Assembly (NCBI GenBank): GCA_002414385.1
Contig: DHZH01000005.1
Location: 1-64,000, forward strand
Length of the DNA stretch: 64,000 nucleotides
Reading direction: 5' to 3'
Origin: Gammaproteobacteria bacterium UBA5109
Lineage (GTDB): Bacteria > Pseudomonadota > Gammaproteobacteria > Pseudomonadales > Pseudohongiellaceae
A model generated the notes under the pieces. The model ran no database searches and had not been told where the DNA came from. It saw only the letters and a program-made list of their open reading frames with translations. Positions 55,158 through 63,273 of this stretch are shown here, piece after piece. A program made the position numbers and the translations under genes. Position 1 is the first letter of the stretch. Every line of letters starts with the position of its first letter.

Positions 55158-56786
55158 ATGACGCGATATATCTTTATTACCGGCGGTGTAGTTTCCTCTC
55201 TCGGTAAAGGCATTACCTCAGCATCCCTGGCAGCAATCCTCGAAGCCCGTGGTCTGAAAGTGACCATGCTCAAACTTGATCCCTATATCAATGTCGACCC
55301 CGGCACCATGAGTCCGTTCCAGCATGGCGAGGTGTTCGTGACTGAAGACGGTGCCGAAACCGATCTGGATCTGGGGCACTATGAACGCTTCATACGCACC
55401 ACCATGAGCCAGGCTAACAACTTTACTGCCGGTCGGGTCTATGAGGACGTCATCAAGAAAGAACGACGCGGCGACTACCTGGGCGCGACGATTCAGGTCA
55501 TTCCCCATATTACTGATGAAATCAAACTGCGCATCGAACAGGGTGCCGGTGATGCCGATGTCGCTCTGGTGGAAATTGGCGGCACGGTAGGTGACATCGA
55601 GTCCCAGCCCTTTCTGGAAGCAATCCGCCAGATGAAGGTTGAACTGGGTTCTTCCCGGGCCCTGTTTTTGCACCTGACGCTGGTGCCCTATATTCGTACT
55701 GCCGGAGAAACCAAAACCAAGCCAACCCAGCACTCGGTGAGGGATTTACGCTCCATTGGTATCCAGCCGGATATTCTGGTCTGCCGCTCCGAACATGAAA
55801 TTCCTGAATCAGCACGCAAGAAAATAGCCCTGTTCACCAACGTCGAACAACGCGCCGTGGTATCCCTGCAGGATACGGCAACCATTTATTCGGCTCCCAT
55901 GCTTCTGCATGCCACCGGCCTGGATGAAATCGTCGTGGAACGATTCAACCTCGATTGTCCGCCGGCGGACCTTTCGGAATGGCAGGAAGTCGTGGACCGT
56001 TCCGGTTCACCGAAACAGGAAGTCGTCATTGCCATGGTCGGTAAGTATATGGACCTGCTGGATGCCTACAAATCCCTGATTGAAGCAATCAAACATGCTG
56101 GTATCCATACAGCGACAAATATCACCACCCGTTACATCGATGCCGAAACCATTGAAAAGGAAGGCACCGATATTCTGGAAGGGGTGGATGCCATTGTCAT
56201 TCCGGGCGGCTTCGGGGAACGTGGCATCGAAGGCATGATCCAGACGGTTCAGTATGCCCGTGAACACAAGGTTCCTTATCTGGGTATTTGTCTGGGGCTG
56301 CATATCGCCGTGATTGAATTTGCCCGCCATGTGCTGGGCCTGACTGAAGCCCACAGTACTGAATTTAACCGTGCCAGTCCCGATCCGGTCATTGCCCTGA
56401 TCACGGAGTGGACCGATTCCAGTGGTGAAACAGAAGTCCGTGATGAAGATTCCGATCTTGGGGGCACCATGCGCCTGGGAGGTCAGGAATGCCGACTGCT
56501 GGAAGGGTCGATTGCCAAAAACTGTTACCAGAAAGATGTTATTGTCGAAAGACACCGGCATCGCTTTGAAGTGAACAATAATTATGTCGAGAAACTGGGA
56601 GCCAAAGGCCTGATAGTTTCCGGAAAATCCATGGATGACAAACTCATGGAAGTCATTGAGTTGCAGGATCATCCCTGGTTTCTGGCCTGTCAGTTTCATC
56701 CGGAATTTACCTCGACACCGCGCGACGGCCATCCGCTGTTTAACGGCTTTGTCAAAGCAGCCGTCGAAAAAAGTGCCACCGTCTGA
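55158..56786 (+). CDS. pyrG: CTP synthase
   Basis: A 542-residue enzyme that aminates UTP to CTP using glutamine. The synthetase domain starts MTRYIFITGGVVSSLGKGITSASLA (about 1-265); the glutaminase domain (about 290-540) has Cys in GICLGLHIAVIEFA and His-Glu in QFHPEFTSTP. Most class I glutaminases have Gln where this one has His, four residues after the Cys. The frame opens at 55134, but ATG 55158 starts at the conserved N terminus. kdsA follows after 11 bp. Confidence 0.96.
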   Translation: MTRYIFITGGVVSSLGKGITSASLAAILEARGLKVTMLKLDPYINVDPGTMSPFQHGEVFVTEDGAETDLDLGHYERFIRTTMSQANNFTAGRVYEDVIKKERRGDYLGATIQVIPHITDEIKLRIEQGAGDADVALVEIGGTVGDIESQPFLEAIRQMKVELGSSRALFLHLTLVPYIRTAGETKTKPTQHSVRDLRSIGIQPDILVCRSEHEIPESARKKIALFTNVEQRAVVSLQDTATIYSAPMLLHATGLDEIVVERFNLDCPPADLSEWQEVVDRSGSPKQEVVIAMVGKYMDLLDAYKSLIEAIKHAGIHTATNITTRYIDAETIEKEGTDILEGVDAIVIPGGFGERGIEGMIQTVQYAREHKVPYLGICLGLHIAVIEFARHVLGLTEAHSTEFNRASPDPVIALITEWTDSSGETEVRDEDSDLGGTMRLGGQECRLLEGSIAKNCYQKDVIVERHRHRFEVNNNYVEKLGAKGLIVSGKSMDDKLMEVIELQDHPWFLACQFHPEFTSTPRDGHPLFNGFVKAAVEKSATV

Positions 56787-56797
56787 GGGCGCAAGCT

Positions 56798-57640
56798 ATG
56801 GAAAAAGCTCTACAACTTGGCGACATCAGCATAGCCAACACGGCGCCAATGATTCTTGTCGGCGGTCTGAACGTACTCGAATCTGAAGCACTGGCCCTGG
56901 AAACCGCTGAAGTCTTCAAACAGGTCTGCGACAAACTGTCCATCCCCTACATATTCAAAGCCTCTTTCGACAAGGCCAACCGTTCATCCAGGGAGTCCTT
57001 TCGCGGTCCCGGTCTGGAAAAGGGCCTGCAGATCCTGGCAGCCGTAAAAGAAAAATATGCAGTGCCATTGCTGACTGATGTACACGAAGTATCTCAGGCC
57101 AGGGCAGCCGCGGAAATCGTCGATATCATCCAGTTGCCGGCCTTCCTCTCACGTCAGACCGATCTGGTGGTGGCCATGGCTGAAAGCGGGGCGATGATCA
57201 ATATCAAGAAAGCCCAGTTTCTGGCTCCGGCGGAAATGCAGCACATCATCAGCAAGTTTCTGGAAGCCGGGAATGACAAGCTGATCCTGTGTGAACGCGG
57301 AACCTCATTCGGTTACAACAACCTGGTGGTGGACATGCTGGGTTTCCCGATTCTGAAAAGTTTTGGCTACCCGGTCCTGTTTGATGTGACTCATGCCCTG
57401 CAAATGCCGGGTGCGCGTGCTGACAGTGCCGGTGGGCGGCGCAAGGATGTCACTTCACTGGCCAAGGCCGGAATTGCCCAGGGTATTGCCGGCCTGTTTC
57501 TGGAAGCCCATCCGGATCCGGACAAGGCACTGTGTGATGGTCCCTGTGCCTTGCCGCTGGAAAAACTCGAGGCCTTTTTAACTCAGATAAAGGCCGTGGA
57601 TGAGCTGATTAAAAGCCAGCCGGAAATTGATACTGCCTGA
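56798..57640 (+). CDS. kdsA: 3-deoxy-D-manno-octulosonate 8-phosphate synthase
   Basis: A 280-residue aldolase-type enzyme that condenses PEP with arabinose 5-phosphate to make KDO-8-phosphate for the LPS inner core. Motifs: FKASFDKANRSS (about 54-65), GPGLEKGLQIL, VPLLTDVHE, IQLPAFLSRQTDLV, KKAQFLAP and CERGTSFGYNNLVVDM. Between pyrG and eno as in many gammaproteobacteria. Confidence 0.97.
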   Translation: MEKALQLGDISIANTAPMILVGGLNVLESEALALETAEVFKQVCDKLSIPYIFKASFDKANRSSRESFRGPGLEKGLQILAAVKEKYAVPLLTDVHEVSQARAAAEIVDIIQLPAFLSRQTDLVVAMAESGAMINIKKAQFLAPAEMQHIISKFLEAGNDKLILCERGTSFGYNNLVVDMLGFPILKSFGYPVLFDVTHALQMPGARADSAGGRRKDVTSLAKAGIAQGIAGLFLEAHPDPDKALCDGPCALPLEKLEAFLTQIKAVDELIKSQPEIDTA

Positions 57641-57701
57641 ATGGCAAGTGATCCCATTAAATTGAAATTGAAACAGAAAGAGCAATAAGGAAAAGACCCA
57701 A

Positions 57702-58994
57702 GTGACAACAATCAAGACTATTAAAGCCAGAGAAGTACTGGACTCCCGTGGCAACCCGACCGTACAGGCCGATGTCATTCTTGAATCAGGCCATACTGGA
57801 TCAGCCTGTGCACCCTCGGGAGCGTCAACCGGCTCCCGGGAAGCGCTGGAATTACGTGACAAGGATCCCCAGCGCTATGGCGGCAAGGGTGTCCTGAAAG
57901 CGGTCAGGGCAGTCAATGAAGATATCTGCCAATTGCTGACGGGCAAGGATGTCAGCGATCAGCGTGGCCTGGATCAGGCCATGATTGACCTGGATGGCAC
58001 AGACAATAAAGCCAGTCTGGGTGCCAATGCGATTCTGGCTGTTTCGCTTGCTGCGGCAAAAGCGGCTGCCAGTGCCAATAATCAGAGCCTCTATGGCTAT
58101 ATTGCCGGGCTGAACGGAGGCAATGATGCCTATACCATGCCGGTGCCGATGATGAACATTATCAACGGTGGTGAACATGCTGATAACAATGTTGATATCC
58201 AGGAGTTCATGATTCAACCAGTCGGTGCGCCGAACTTTACCGAGGCCCTGCGTTATGGTGCCGAGGTTTTCCATGCCCTGAAATCTGTGTTGAATTCACA
58301 GGGGCTGAGCACGGCTGTGGGAGATGAGGGAGGCTTTGCGCCAAACCTGCCGTCCAATGCTGCGGCTCTTGAAGCAATCCTGACGGCCGTGGAAAAAGCC
58401 GGCTTCAAAGCTGGCAGTGATATCTGTCTGGCCCTGGACTGTGCCGCTTCGGAGTTTTACCAGGATGGTATTTATGACCTGAAAGGCGAAGGCAAGCAAT
58501 ACGACAGTGCCGGCTTTGCCGATTACCTGGCCGAGCTGTGTGATCAGTATCCAATTCTGTCTATTGAAGACGGCATGGATGAAAGTGACTGGGATGGCTG
58601 GGCAGTGCAGACTGAAAAAATTGGCGACAGGATTCAGCTGGTTGGTGATGACCTGTTTGTCACCAATACCCGGATTCTGGCCGAGGGCATTGAAAAAAGT
58701 ATCGCCAACTCGATCCTGATTAAATTCAATCAGATTGGCAGCCTGACGGAAACCCTGGCAGCTATCAACATGGCCAAAAAGGCAGGCTATACCGCTGTTA
58801 TCTCGCATCGATCCGGCGAAACCGAAGATACCACGATTGCTGACCTTGCTGTTGCCACCTCTGCCGGACAGATTAAAACCGGCTCCCTGTGCCGTTCCGA
58901 CCGGGTTGCCAAATATAATCGCCTGTTGTTTATTGAAGAGGAACTGGGGGCGCAGGCAAGTTATCGGGGAATCAAGGAGTTCACAAAAGCTTAG
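57702..58994 (+). CDS. eno: Enolase
   Basis: A 430-residue glycolytic enzyme converting 2-phosphoglycerate to PEP and a component of the RNA degradosome. It starts with GTG and the typical IKAREVLDSRGNPTVQADV; SGASTGSREALELRD, MPVPMMNIINGGEHADNNVDIQEFM, the metal ligands around LSIEDGMDESDWDGW and GDDLFVTN, and VISHRSGETEDTTIADLAVA are intact. Confidence 0.97.
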   Translation: MTTIKTIKAREVLDSRGNPTVQADVILESGHTGSACAPSGASTGSREALELRDKDPQRYGGKGVLKAVRAVNEDICQLLTGKDVSDQRGLDQAMIDLDGTDNKASLGANAILAVSLAAAKAAASANNQSLYGYIAGLNGGNDAYTMPVPMMNIINGGEHADNNVDIQEFMIQPVGAPNFTEALRYGAEVFHALKSVLNSQGLSTAVGDEGGFAPNLPSNAAALEAILTAVEKAGFKAGSDICLALDCAASEFYQDGIYDLKGEGKQYDSAGFADYLAELCDQYPILSIEDGMDESDWDGWAVQTEKIGDRIQLVGDDLFVTNTRILAEGIEKSIANSILIKFNQIGSLTETLAAINMAKKAGYTAVISHRSGETEDTTIADLAVATSAGQIKTGSLCRSDRVAKYNRLLFIEEELGAQASYRGIKEFTKA

Positions 58995-59017
58995 CGGATT
59001 ATGAACAGGGAGACGGC

Positions 59018-59335
59018 TTGAAAATATTAATCGCTGTACTGTTTGTCATTTTACTGGGGCTGCAATATCGCCTGTGGATAGGTGAGGGCAGCTATGCGGA
59101 TATTGACCGTCTCGATGCTGAAGTCGAAATGCAGACACTGGAAAATGCTGAGCTGCTTGAGCGCAATGCTAGCCTGCAGAATGAAGTACAGGAATTGCAG
59201 GAAGGCATGGATGCGATTGAAGAACATGCCCGCAATGAACTGGGCTTGATCAGGGAAGGAGAAACCTTCTTTCTGATTGTCGAAGACGAAAACCAGCAGG
59301 GCAGGAGTTCTGCTGCTGAAAACGACAGTAACTGA
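59018..59335 (+). CDS. ftsB: Cell division protein FtsB
   Basis: A 105-residue divisome protein. A single N-terminal membrane span (about 1-20, KILIAVLFVILLGLQYRLWIGEG) is followed by a coiled coil (about 28-70) and the conserved ARNELGLIREGETFF segment. The start appears to be TTG at 59018 after GGGAGACGG; no better start lies in frame. Position between eno and ispD is the standard one. Confidence 0.93.
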   Translation: MKILIAVLFVILLGLQYRLWIGEGSYADIDRLDAEVEMQTLENAELLERNASLQNEVQELQEGMDAIEEHARNELGLIREGETFFLIVEDENQQGRSSAAENDSN

Positions 59336-59338
59336 ATT

Positions 59339-60082
59339 TTGAGCCAGACTGCGCCTTTATCACGACACAAGCAAGTGGCCCGCTGGGGGCTGATTCCGGC
59401 AGCCGGGATTGGCAAACGCATGGGTTCCGCCATCCCCAAGCAATACCTCAAGTTACATGACCGTGAAGTACTGGCCTGGACCCTGGAAGCAATTCAGCGT
59501 AGCGGGGAGTTGAGCGCTGTGGTGCTGGTACTGAATCCGGATGACCAGTATTTTGCCGGACATCTGGCTCGGGAATTTCCGGAAGTGATTTGTGTCAGCG
59601 GAGGCAATGAACGACTGAATTCAGTTGCCAGAGGGCTGGATAAGATTGCCGAACTTGGTAAAGATGAAGACTGGGTGCTGGTGCACGATGCCGTACGACC
59701 CTGTGTGCGTAAAGAAGATATCAGCAAACTGATTGCCGAACTGGCGGGACATGAAACAGGGGGCATTCTGGCTTCACCGGTCAGGGACACCCTGAAACAC
59801 AGTGATGCGAACGGACAGGTACGTGAGACTTTACCCCGGGAACAATACTGGCTGGCAGCTACGCCGCAAATGTTTCGCCTGCACAAATTGCGTGCTGCGA
59901 TCCGGGCACTGGAAGAGAAAAATGCAATAGCCACCGACGAAGCGGCGGCTATAGAACAGATGGGCTGGCCGGTGCAGCTGGTCGCCGGACGCAGTGACAA
60001 TATTAAAATTACTGCCCCCGAAGACCTGCCGCTGGCAGAATTTTTATTGCGTGAGCAGGCCAGAAGCCGGGCTCAGGATTAA
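59339..60082 (+). CDS. ispD: 2-C-methyl-D-erythritol 4-phosphate cytidylyltransferase
   Basis: A 247-residue MEP-pathway enzyme. The nucleotide-binding start is LIPAAGIGKRMGSAIPKQYL (about 18-37); LVHDAVRPCV and ATPQMFRLHKLRAA plus TDEAAAIEQMGWPVQLVAG are typical. The start is TTG at 59339, four bases after ftsB, giving a slightly long N terminus; an internal start is possible but none is clearly better. Confidence 0.95.
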   Translation: MSQTAPLSRHKQVARWGLIPAAGIGKRMGSAIPKQYLKLHDREVLAWTLEAIQRSGELSAVVLVLNPDDQYFAGHLAREFPEVICVSGGNERLNSVARGLDKIAELGKDEDWVLVHDAVRPCVRKEDISKLIAELAGHETGGILASPVRDTLKHSDANGQVRETLPREQYWLAATPQMFRLHKLRAAIRALEEKNAIATDEAAAIEQMGWPVQLVAGRSDNIKITAPEDLPLAEFLLREQARSRAQD

Positions 60083-60089
60083 TCAAGAC

Positions 60090-60581
60090 ATGTTCAGAAC
60101 AGGTAACGGATTTGATGTGCACCGCTTTGCTGCAGAAGGCAGGGAAGGGGCAAGTATCACTCTGGGCGGCGTAAAAATTCCGCATACGCATGTCCTGCTT
60201 GCGCATTCCGATGGTGATGTGCTGGTACATGCGCTGTGTGATGCCCTGCTTGGGGCGCTGGCCTTTGGCGATATTGGCCAGCATTTTCCCGACACTGATC
60301 CGCAGTATAAAGATATCGACAGCCTCGGTTTGCTGGACAGAGTCTATACCCTGATCAGCGATGCCGGCTGGTTTTTAAATAATGCCGACATCACCGTCAT
60401 TGCTGAAGCGCCTCGACTGAGTGAACATAAACAGGCCATGCGAGAAGTATTGGCGGCTACGCTTGACGAAAGCATGGATAAGATCAGTATCAAGGCGACT
60501 ACCAGTGAAGGACTCGGCTTTACCGGTCGGGGCGAAGGTATTGCGGTAATGGTGTCTGTGCTGTTGCAGGAGCAGTCCTGA
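60090..60581 (+). CDS. ispF: 2-C-methyl-D-erythritol 2,4-cyclodiphosphate synthase
   Basis: A 163-residue trimeric MEP-pathway enzyme. Zinc ligands lie in GNGFDVHRF (Asp, His) and LLAHSDGDVLVHALCDALLGALAFGDIGQHFPDTD. ATG 60090 begins at the conserved N terminus; the frame is open from 59994 but overlaps ispD. Stop and truD start share one base. Confidence 0.97.
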   Translation: MFRTGNGFDVHRFAAEGREGASITLGGVKIPHTHVLLAHSDGDVLVHALCDALLGALAFGDIGQHFPDTDPQYKDIDSLGLLDRVYTLISDAGWFLNNADITVIAEAPRLSEHKQAMREVLAATLDESMDKISIKATTSEGLGFTGRGEGIAVMVSVLLQEQS

Positions 60582-61750
60582 TGACAGAGGAAAGTTGTGC
60601 ATATGCAAACCCGGAGCCGGAAATTATCGCCAGCTATAAAGTGAACCCGGAAGATTTCAAAGTTTTTGAAGAAATCAGTTTTGCCCCGGATGGTGAAGGT
60701 GAACATTTATTACTGTTAATTGAAAAAACCGGGCTGACAACCCAGGAAGCGCAAAAACGCCTGTCCGATTTTTTCCAGCGCCCGGCTGTCGATGTGTCCT
60801 TTTCCGGCATGAAGGACAAACAGGCGGTCACGCAACAATGGTTCAGTATCCGCCTGCCAGGCAATACGGATAAAACCGTAGCTGATATTGCCGCACTGAA
60901 TTCTGATTTACTGAGCGTGCTGGAAGTTAAACGTAACAGTCGCAAATTGAAACGCGGCAGTCATCGGCAAAACCGTTTTCAGATTCGCCTGCGCGAATTG
61001 AGCGGGAATCCCGAATATTTGCTTGACCGCCTGGAGACAATCGCAGTACAGGGCGTACCCAATTATTTTGGCGCACAGCGCTTTGGCCGGGATAAATACA
61101 ATCTTGAACGGGCCAGACGCATGCTGGCCGGTGAGCTGAAAGTCAAACAGCATTATCAGCGAGGACTGTATTACTCTGCGGCGAGGGCCTGGCTGTTTAA
61201 CAGGGTTCTGTCTGAACGGGTGCAGCTTGGCAACTGGAATCAGTTTTTAGCGGGCGATGTCATGCAACTTGATGGCACAGACGCGAGCTTTAAAGCGCAG
61301 GCGGACGACCCGGAAATAAACCAGCGCCTGGAAAGCATGGACATTCATCCGACCGGTCCACTGTGGGGTAGCAGTAAGTCTGGCAGTCAGGGGCAAACAG
61401 CCGAGCTGGAACTGCGTGTAGCTGCTGCAGAGAAATCCTTATGCGCGGGACTGGAGGCAGCCGGGCTGAATAGCCAGCGCCGGGCACTGCGTTCCCCGGT
61501 CAGGGATCTGCAGCATCATATTGTGGATAGTGAAACCCTCGAGCTGGAATTTACCCTGAACAAAGGCGCATATGCGACGGTGGTTCTGCGTGAACTGGTT
61601 AAACTCAGGGCGCTGGCTTCTGAACAGGCGAATGAACAGGACAGCTCCGGGCAGGATTCTGTAGCAGCAGAAGAAGAGGGAACAGCCGGGTATGACCAAG
61701 CAGGGCATGAAGCATCAAATCAAAAAGACTTGGAGAAAATAGCCTTTTGA
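60581..61750 (+). CDS. truD: tRNA pseudouridine(13) synthase TruD, with acidic C-terminal tail
   Basis: A 389-residue pseudouridine synthase acting on U13 of tRNA-Glu. The catalytic Asp lies in FSGMKDKQAVTQQWFS (about 67-82); NYFGAQRFGRD and the inserted TRUD domain (about 155-310) follow, then KGAYATVVLRELVKL. E. coli TruD is about 40 residues shorter; the excess is a Glu/Gln/Ser-rich tail (about 350-389). Overlaps ispF by one base and pcm's open frame by four. Confidence 0.95.
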   Translation: MTEESCAYANPEPEIIASYKVNPEDFKVFEEISFAPDGEGEHLLLLIEKTGLTTQEAQKRLSDFFQRPAVDVSFSGMKDKQAVTQQWFSIRLPGNTDKTVADIAALNSDLLSVLEVKRNSRKLKRGSHRQNRFQIRLRELSGNPEYLLDRLETIAVQGVPNYFGAQRFGRDKYNLERARRMLAGELKVKQHYQRGLYYSAARAWLFNRVLSERVQLGNWNQFLAGDVMQLDGTDASFKAQADDPEINQRLESMDIHPTGPLWGSSKSGSQGQTAELELRVAAAEKSLCAGLEAAGLNSQRRALRSPVRDLQHHIVDSETLELEFTLNKGAYATVVLRELVKLRALASEQANEQDSSGQDSVAAEEEGTAGYDQAGHEASNQKDLEKIAF

Positions 61751-61776
61751 ATACAAGAGAACGTGAAGGTATTGGT

Positions 61777-62421
61777 ATGACTTCCCTGCGCACCCGGGAG
61801 CGACTGGTTCAACGCCTGGTTGAGCAGGGCATTCAGCAGATTGCGGTACTGGAAGCCATCCGTACCACGCCCCGGCATCTGTTTATCGATGAAGCCCTGT
61901 CCCATCGAGCCTATGAAGATGTCTCACTGCCGATCGGTTTTGACCAGACCATTTCCCAGCCATTTGTCGTCGCCAGGATGACCGAAATCATTCTCAGTGC
62001 AGTACCGGATGAAAAAGCTTCGGTGCTGGAAATCGGCACCGGTTGTGGCTATCAGACAGCGATTCTGGCACAGCTGGTCAGCCGGGTGTACAGCATTGAA
62101 CGGATTAATCCTTTACTGCAAAAGACAAAGGAGCGTTTGCTGAAACTGGGCGTGACGAATATTCATCTGAAATGTGCCGATGGCCGTTATGGCTGGCCGC
62201 AACATGCTCCCTTTGATGCAATCATTACCACTGCTGCTGCCAGCGAACTGCCACCGGCACTGATTGAGCAACTGGCCGAAGGCGGCGTGATGGTGATTCC
62301 GGTAGGTGAACCCAGACGCCAGGAATTACAGGTGTGTCGCAAGGTCAATGGCAAGATTGAGGTGGAAAATGTATTGCCGGTTGTCTTTGTGCCATTACTG
62401 GAAGGAGTAGAACGCTGGTAG
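61777..62421 (+). CDS. pcm: Protein-L-isoaspartate O-methyltransferase
   Basis: A 214-residue repair enzyme that methylates isoaspartyl residues. Motifs: PRHLFIDEALSHRAYEDVSLPIG, QTISQPFVVARMTEI, VLEIGTGCGYQTAILAQL (SAM binding) and ERINPLLQKTKERL. I prefer ATG 61777, preceded by GAAGGT; a TTG at 61747 overlapping the truD stop would add ten residues. surE, which normally sits between truD and pcm, is absent. Confidence 0.94.
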   Translation: MTSLRTRERLVQRLVEQGIQQIAVLEAIRTTPRHLFIDEALSHRAYEDVSLPIGFDQTISQPFVVARMTEIILSAVPDEKASVLEIGTGCGYQTAILAQLVSRVYSIERINPLLQKTKERLLKLGVTNIHLKCADGRYGWPQHAPFDAIITTAAASELPPALIEQLAEGGVMVIPVGEPRRQELQVCRKVNGKIEVENVLPVVFVPLLEGVERW

Positions 62422-62441
62422 CCCTGCTGAAAAAACGTGCC

Positions 62442-63269
62442 GTGCTGTTCCTGAAAGGAATGGCCATGGGCGCTGCCGATACGGTGCCGGGGGTTTCAGG
62501 CGGGACCATTGCCTTCATAACCAACATTTATGAAGAGCTCATCTACTCAATCCAGCGCTGCAATTTCCATGCGCTGAAGTTGCTGCTGCAGGGAAAGTTC
62601 AAGGCAGGCTGGCAGTTTATTAACGGTAATTTCCTGCTGACTTTATTTCTGGGTATCGTCAGTGCTGCCTTGTTGCTGGCGAACCTTATTACCTATCTTC
62701 TTTTGAATTATGAAGGCCATATCAAAGCCTTTTTTATCGGCCTTATTCTGGCATCGGCACTGACCCTGAGGCAGGGAGTCAGGGACTGGAATTCACAGAC
62801 TGTCAGCCTGTTTGCCGCAGGCATTTTTCTGGCAATTGCCATCAACTTTATACCGCAAACACAGGGGGAAGTTGCCAGCTGGTTTATTTTTATCAGCGGG
62901 GCAATAGCAATCTGTGCGATGATTTTGCCCGGTATATCCGGTGCCTTCATTCTGGTATTGCTGGGCTCCTATGAAACAGTGCTGAATGCCTTGAGCAATT
63001 TTGATCTTGTCCTGCTGCTGATTTTTATGGCTGGTTGCCTGCTGGGTTTGATTGCCTTTTCCAATGTGCTGGCCTATTTGCTCAGGCGCTGGCATGAACA
63101 GACCATGGCTGCCTTGCTTGGTATTTTGTTAGGCTCTGTTCAGGGCTTGATACCGGAGCAGATCGACGGTGGAACTTCGCTGTCAGTCTGGACCAGCTTT
63201 GTGCTTCTGACTATGATTGGTTTTGCACTGGTTTATTTGCTGGAAAAATTTACCCGGACGGATGCCTGA
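62442..63269 (+). CDS. DUF368 polyprenyl-phosphate transporter
   Basis: A 275-residue membrane protein with about eight hydrophobic segments. The N-terminal signature KGMAMGAADTVPGVSGGTIAFITNIYEELI and the repeat-related MILPGISGAFILVLLGSYETVL mark the DUF368 family, members of which (PopT) are reported to flip undecaprenyl phosphate back across the inner membrane. GTG 62442 is the likely start; ATG 62460 would trim six residues. Its place between pcm and nlpD is unusual. Confidence 0.88.
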   Translation: MLFLKGMAMGAADTVPGVSGGTIAFITNIYEELIYSIQRCNFHALKLLLQGKFKAGWQFINGNFLLTLFLGIVSAALLLANLITYLLLNYEGHIKAFFIGLILASALTLRQGVRDWNSQTVSLFAAGIFLAIAINFIPQTQGEVASWFIFISGAIAICAMILPGISGAFILVLLGSYETVLNALSNFDLVLLLIFMAGCLLGLIAFSNVLAYLLRRWHEQTMAALLGILLGSVQGLIPEQIDGGTSLSVWTSFVLLTMIGFALVYLLEKFTRTDA

Positions 63270-63273
63270 AGAC

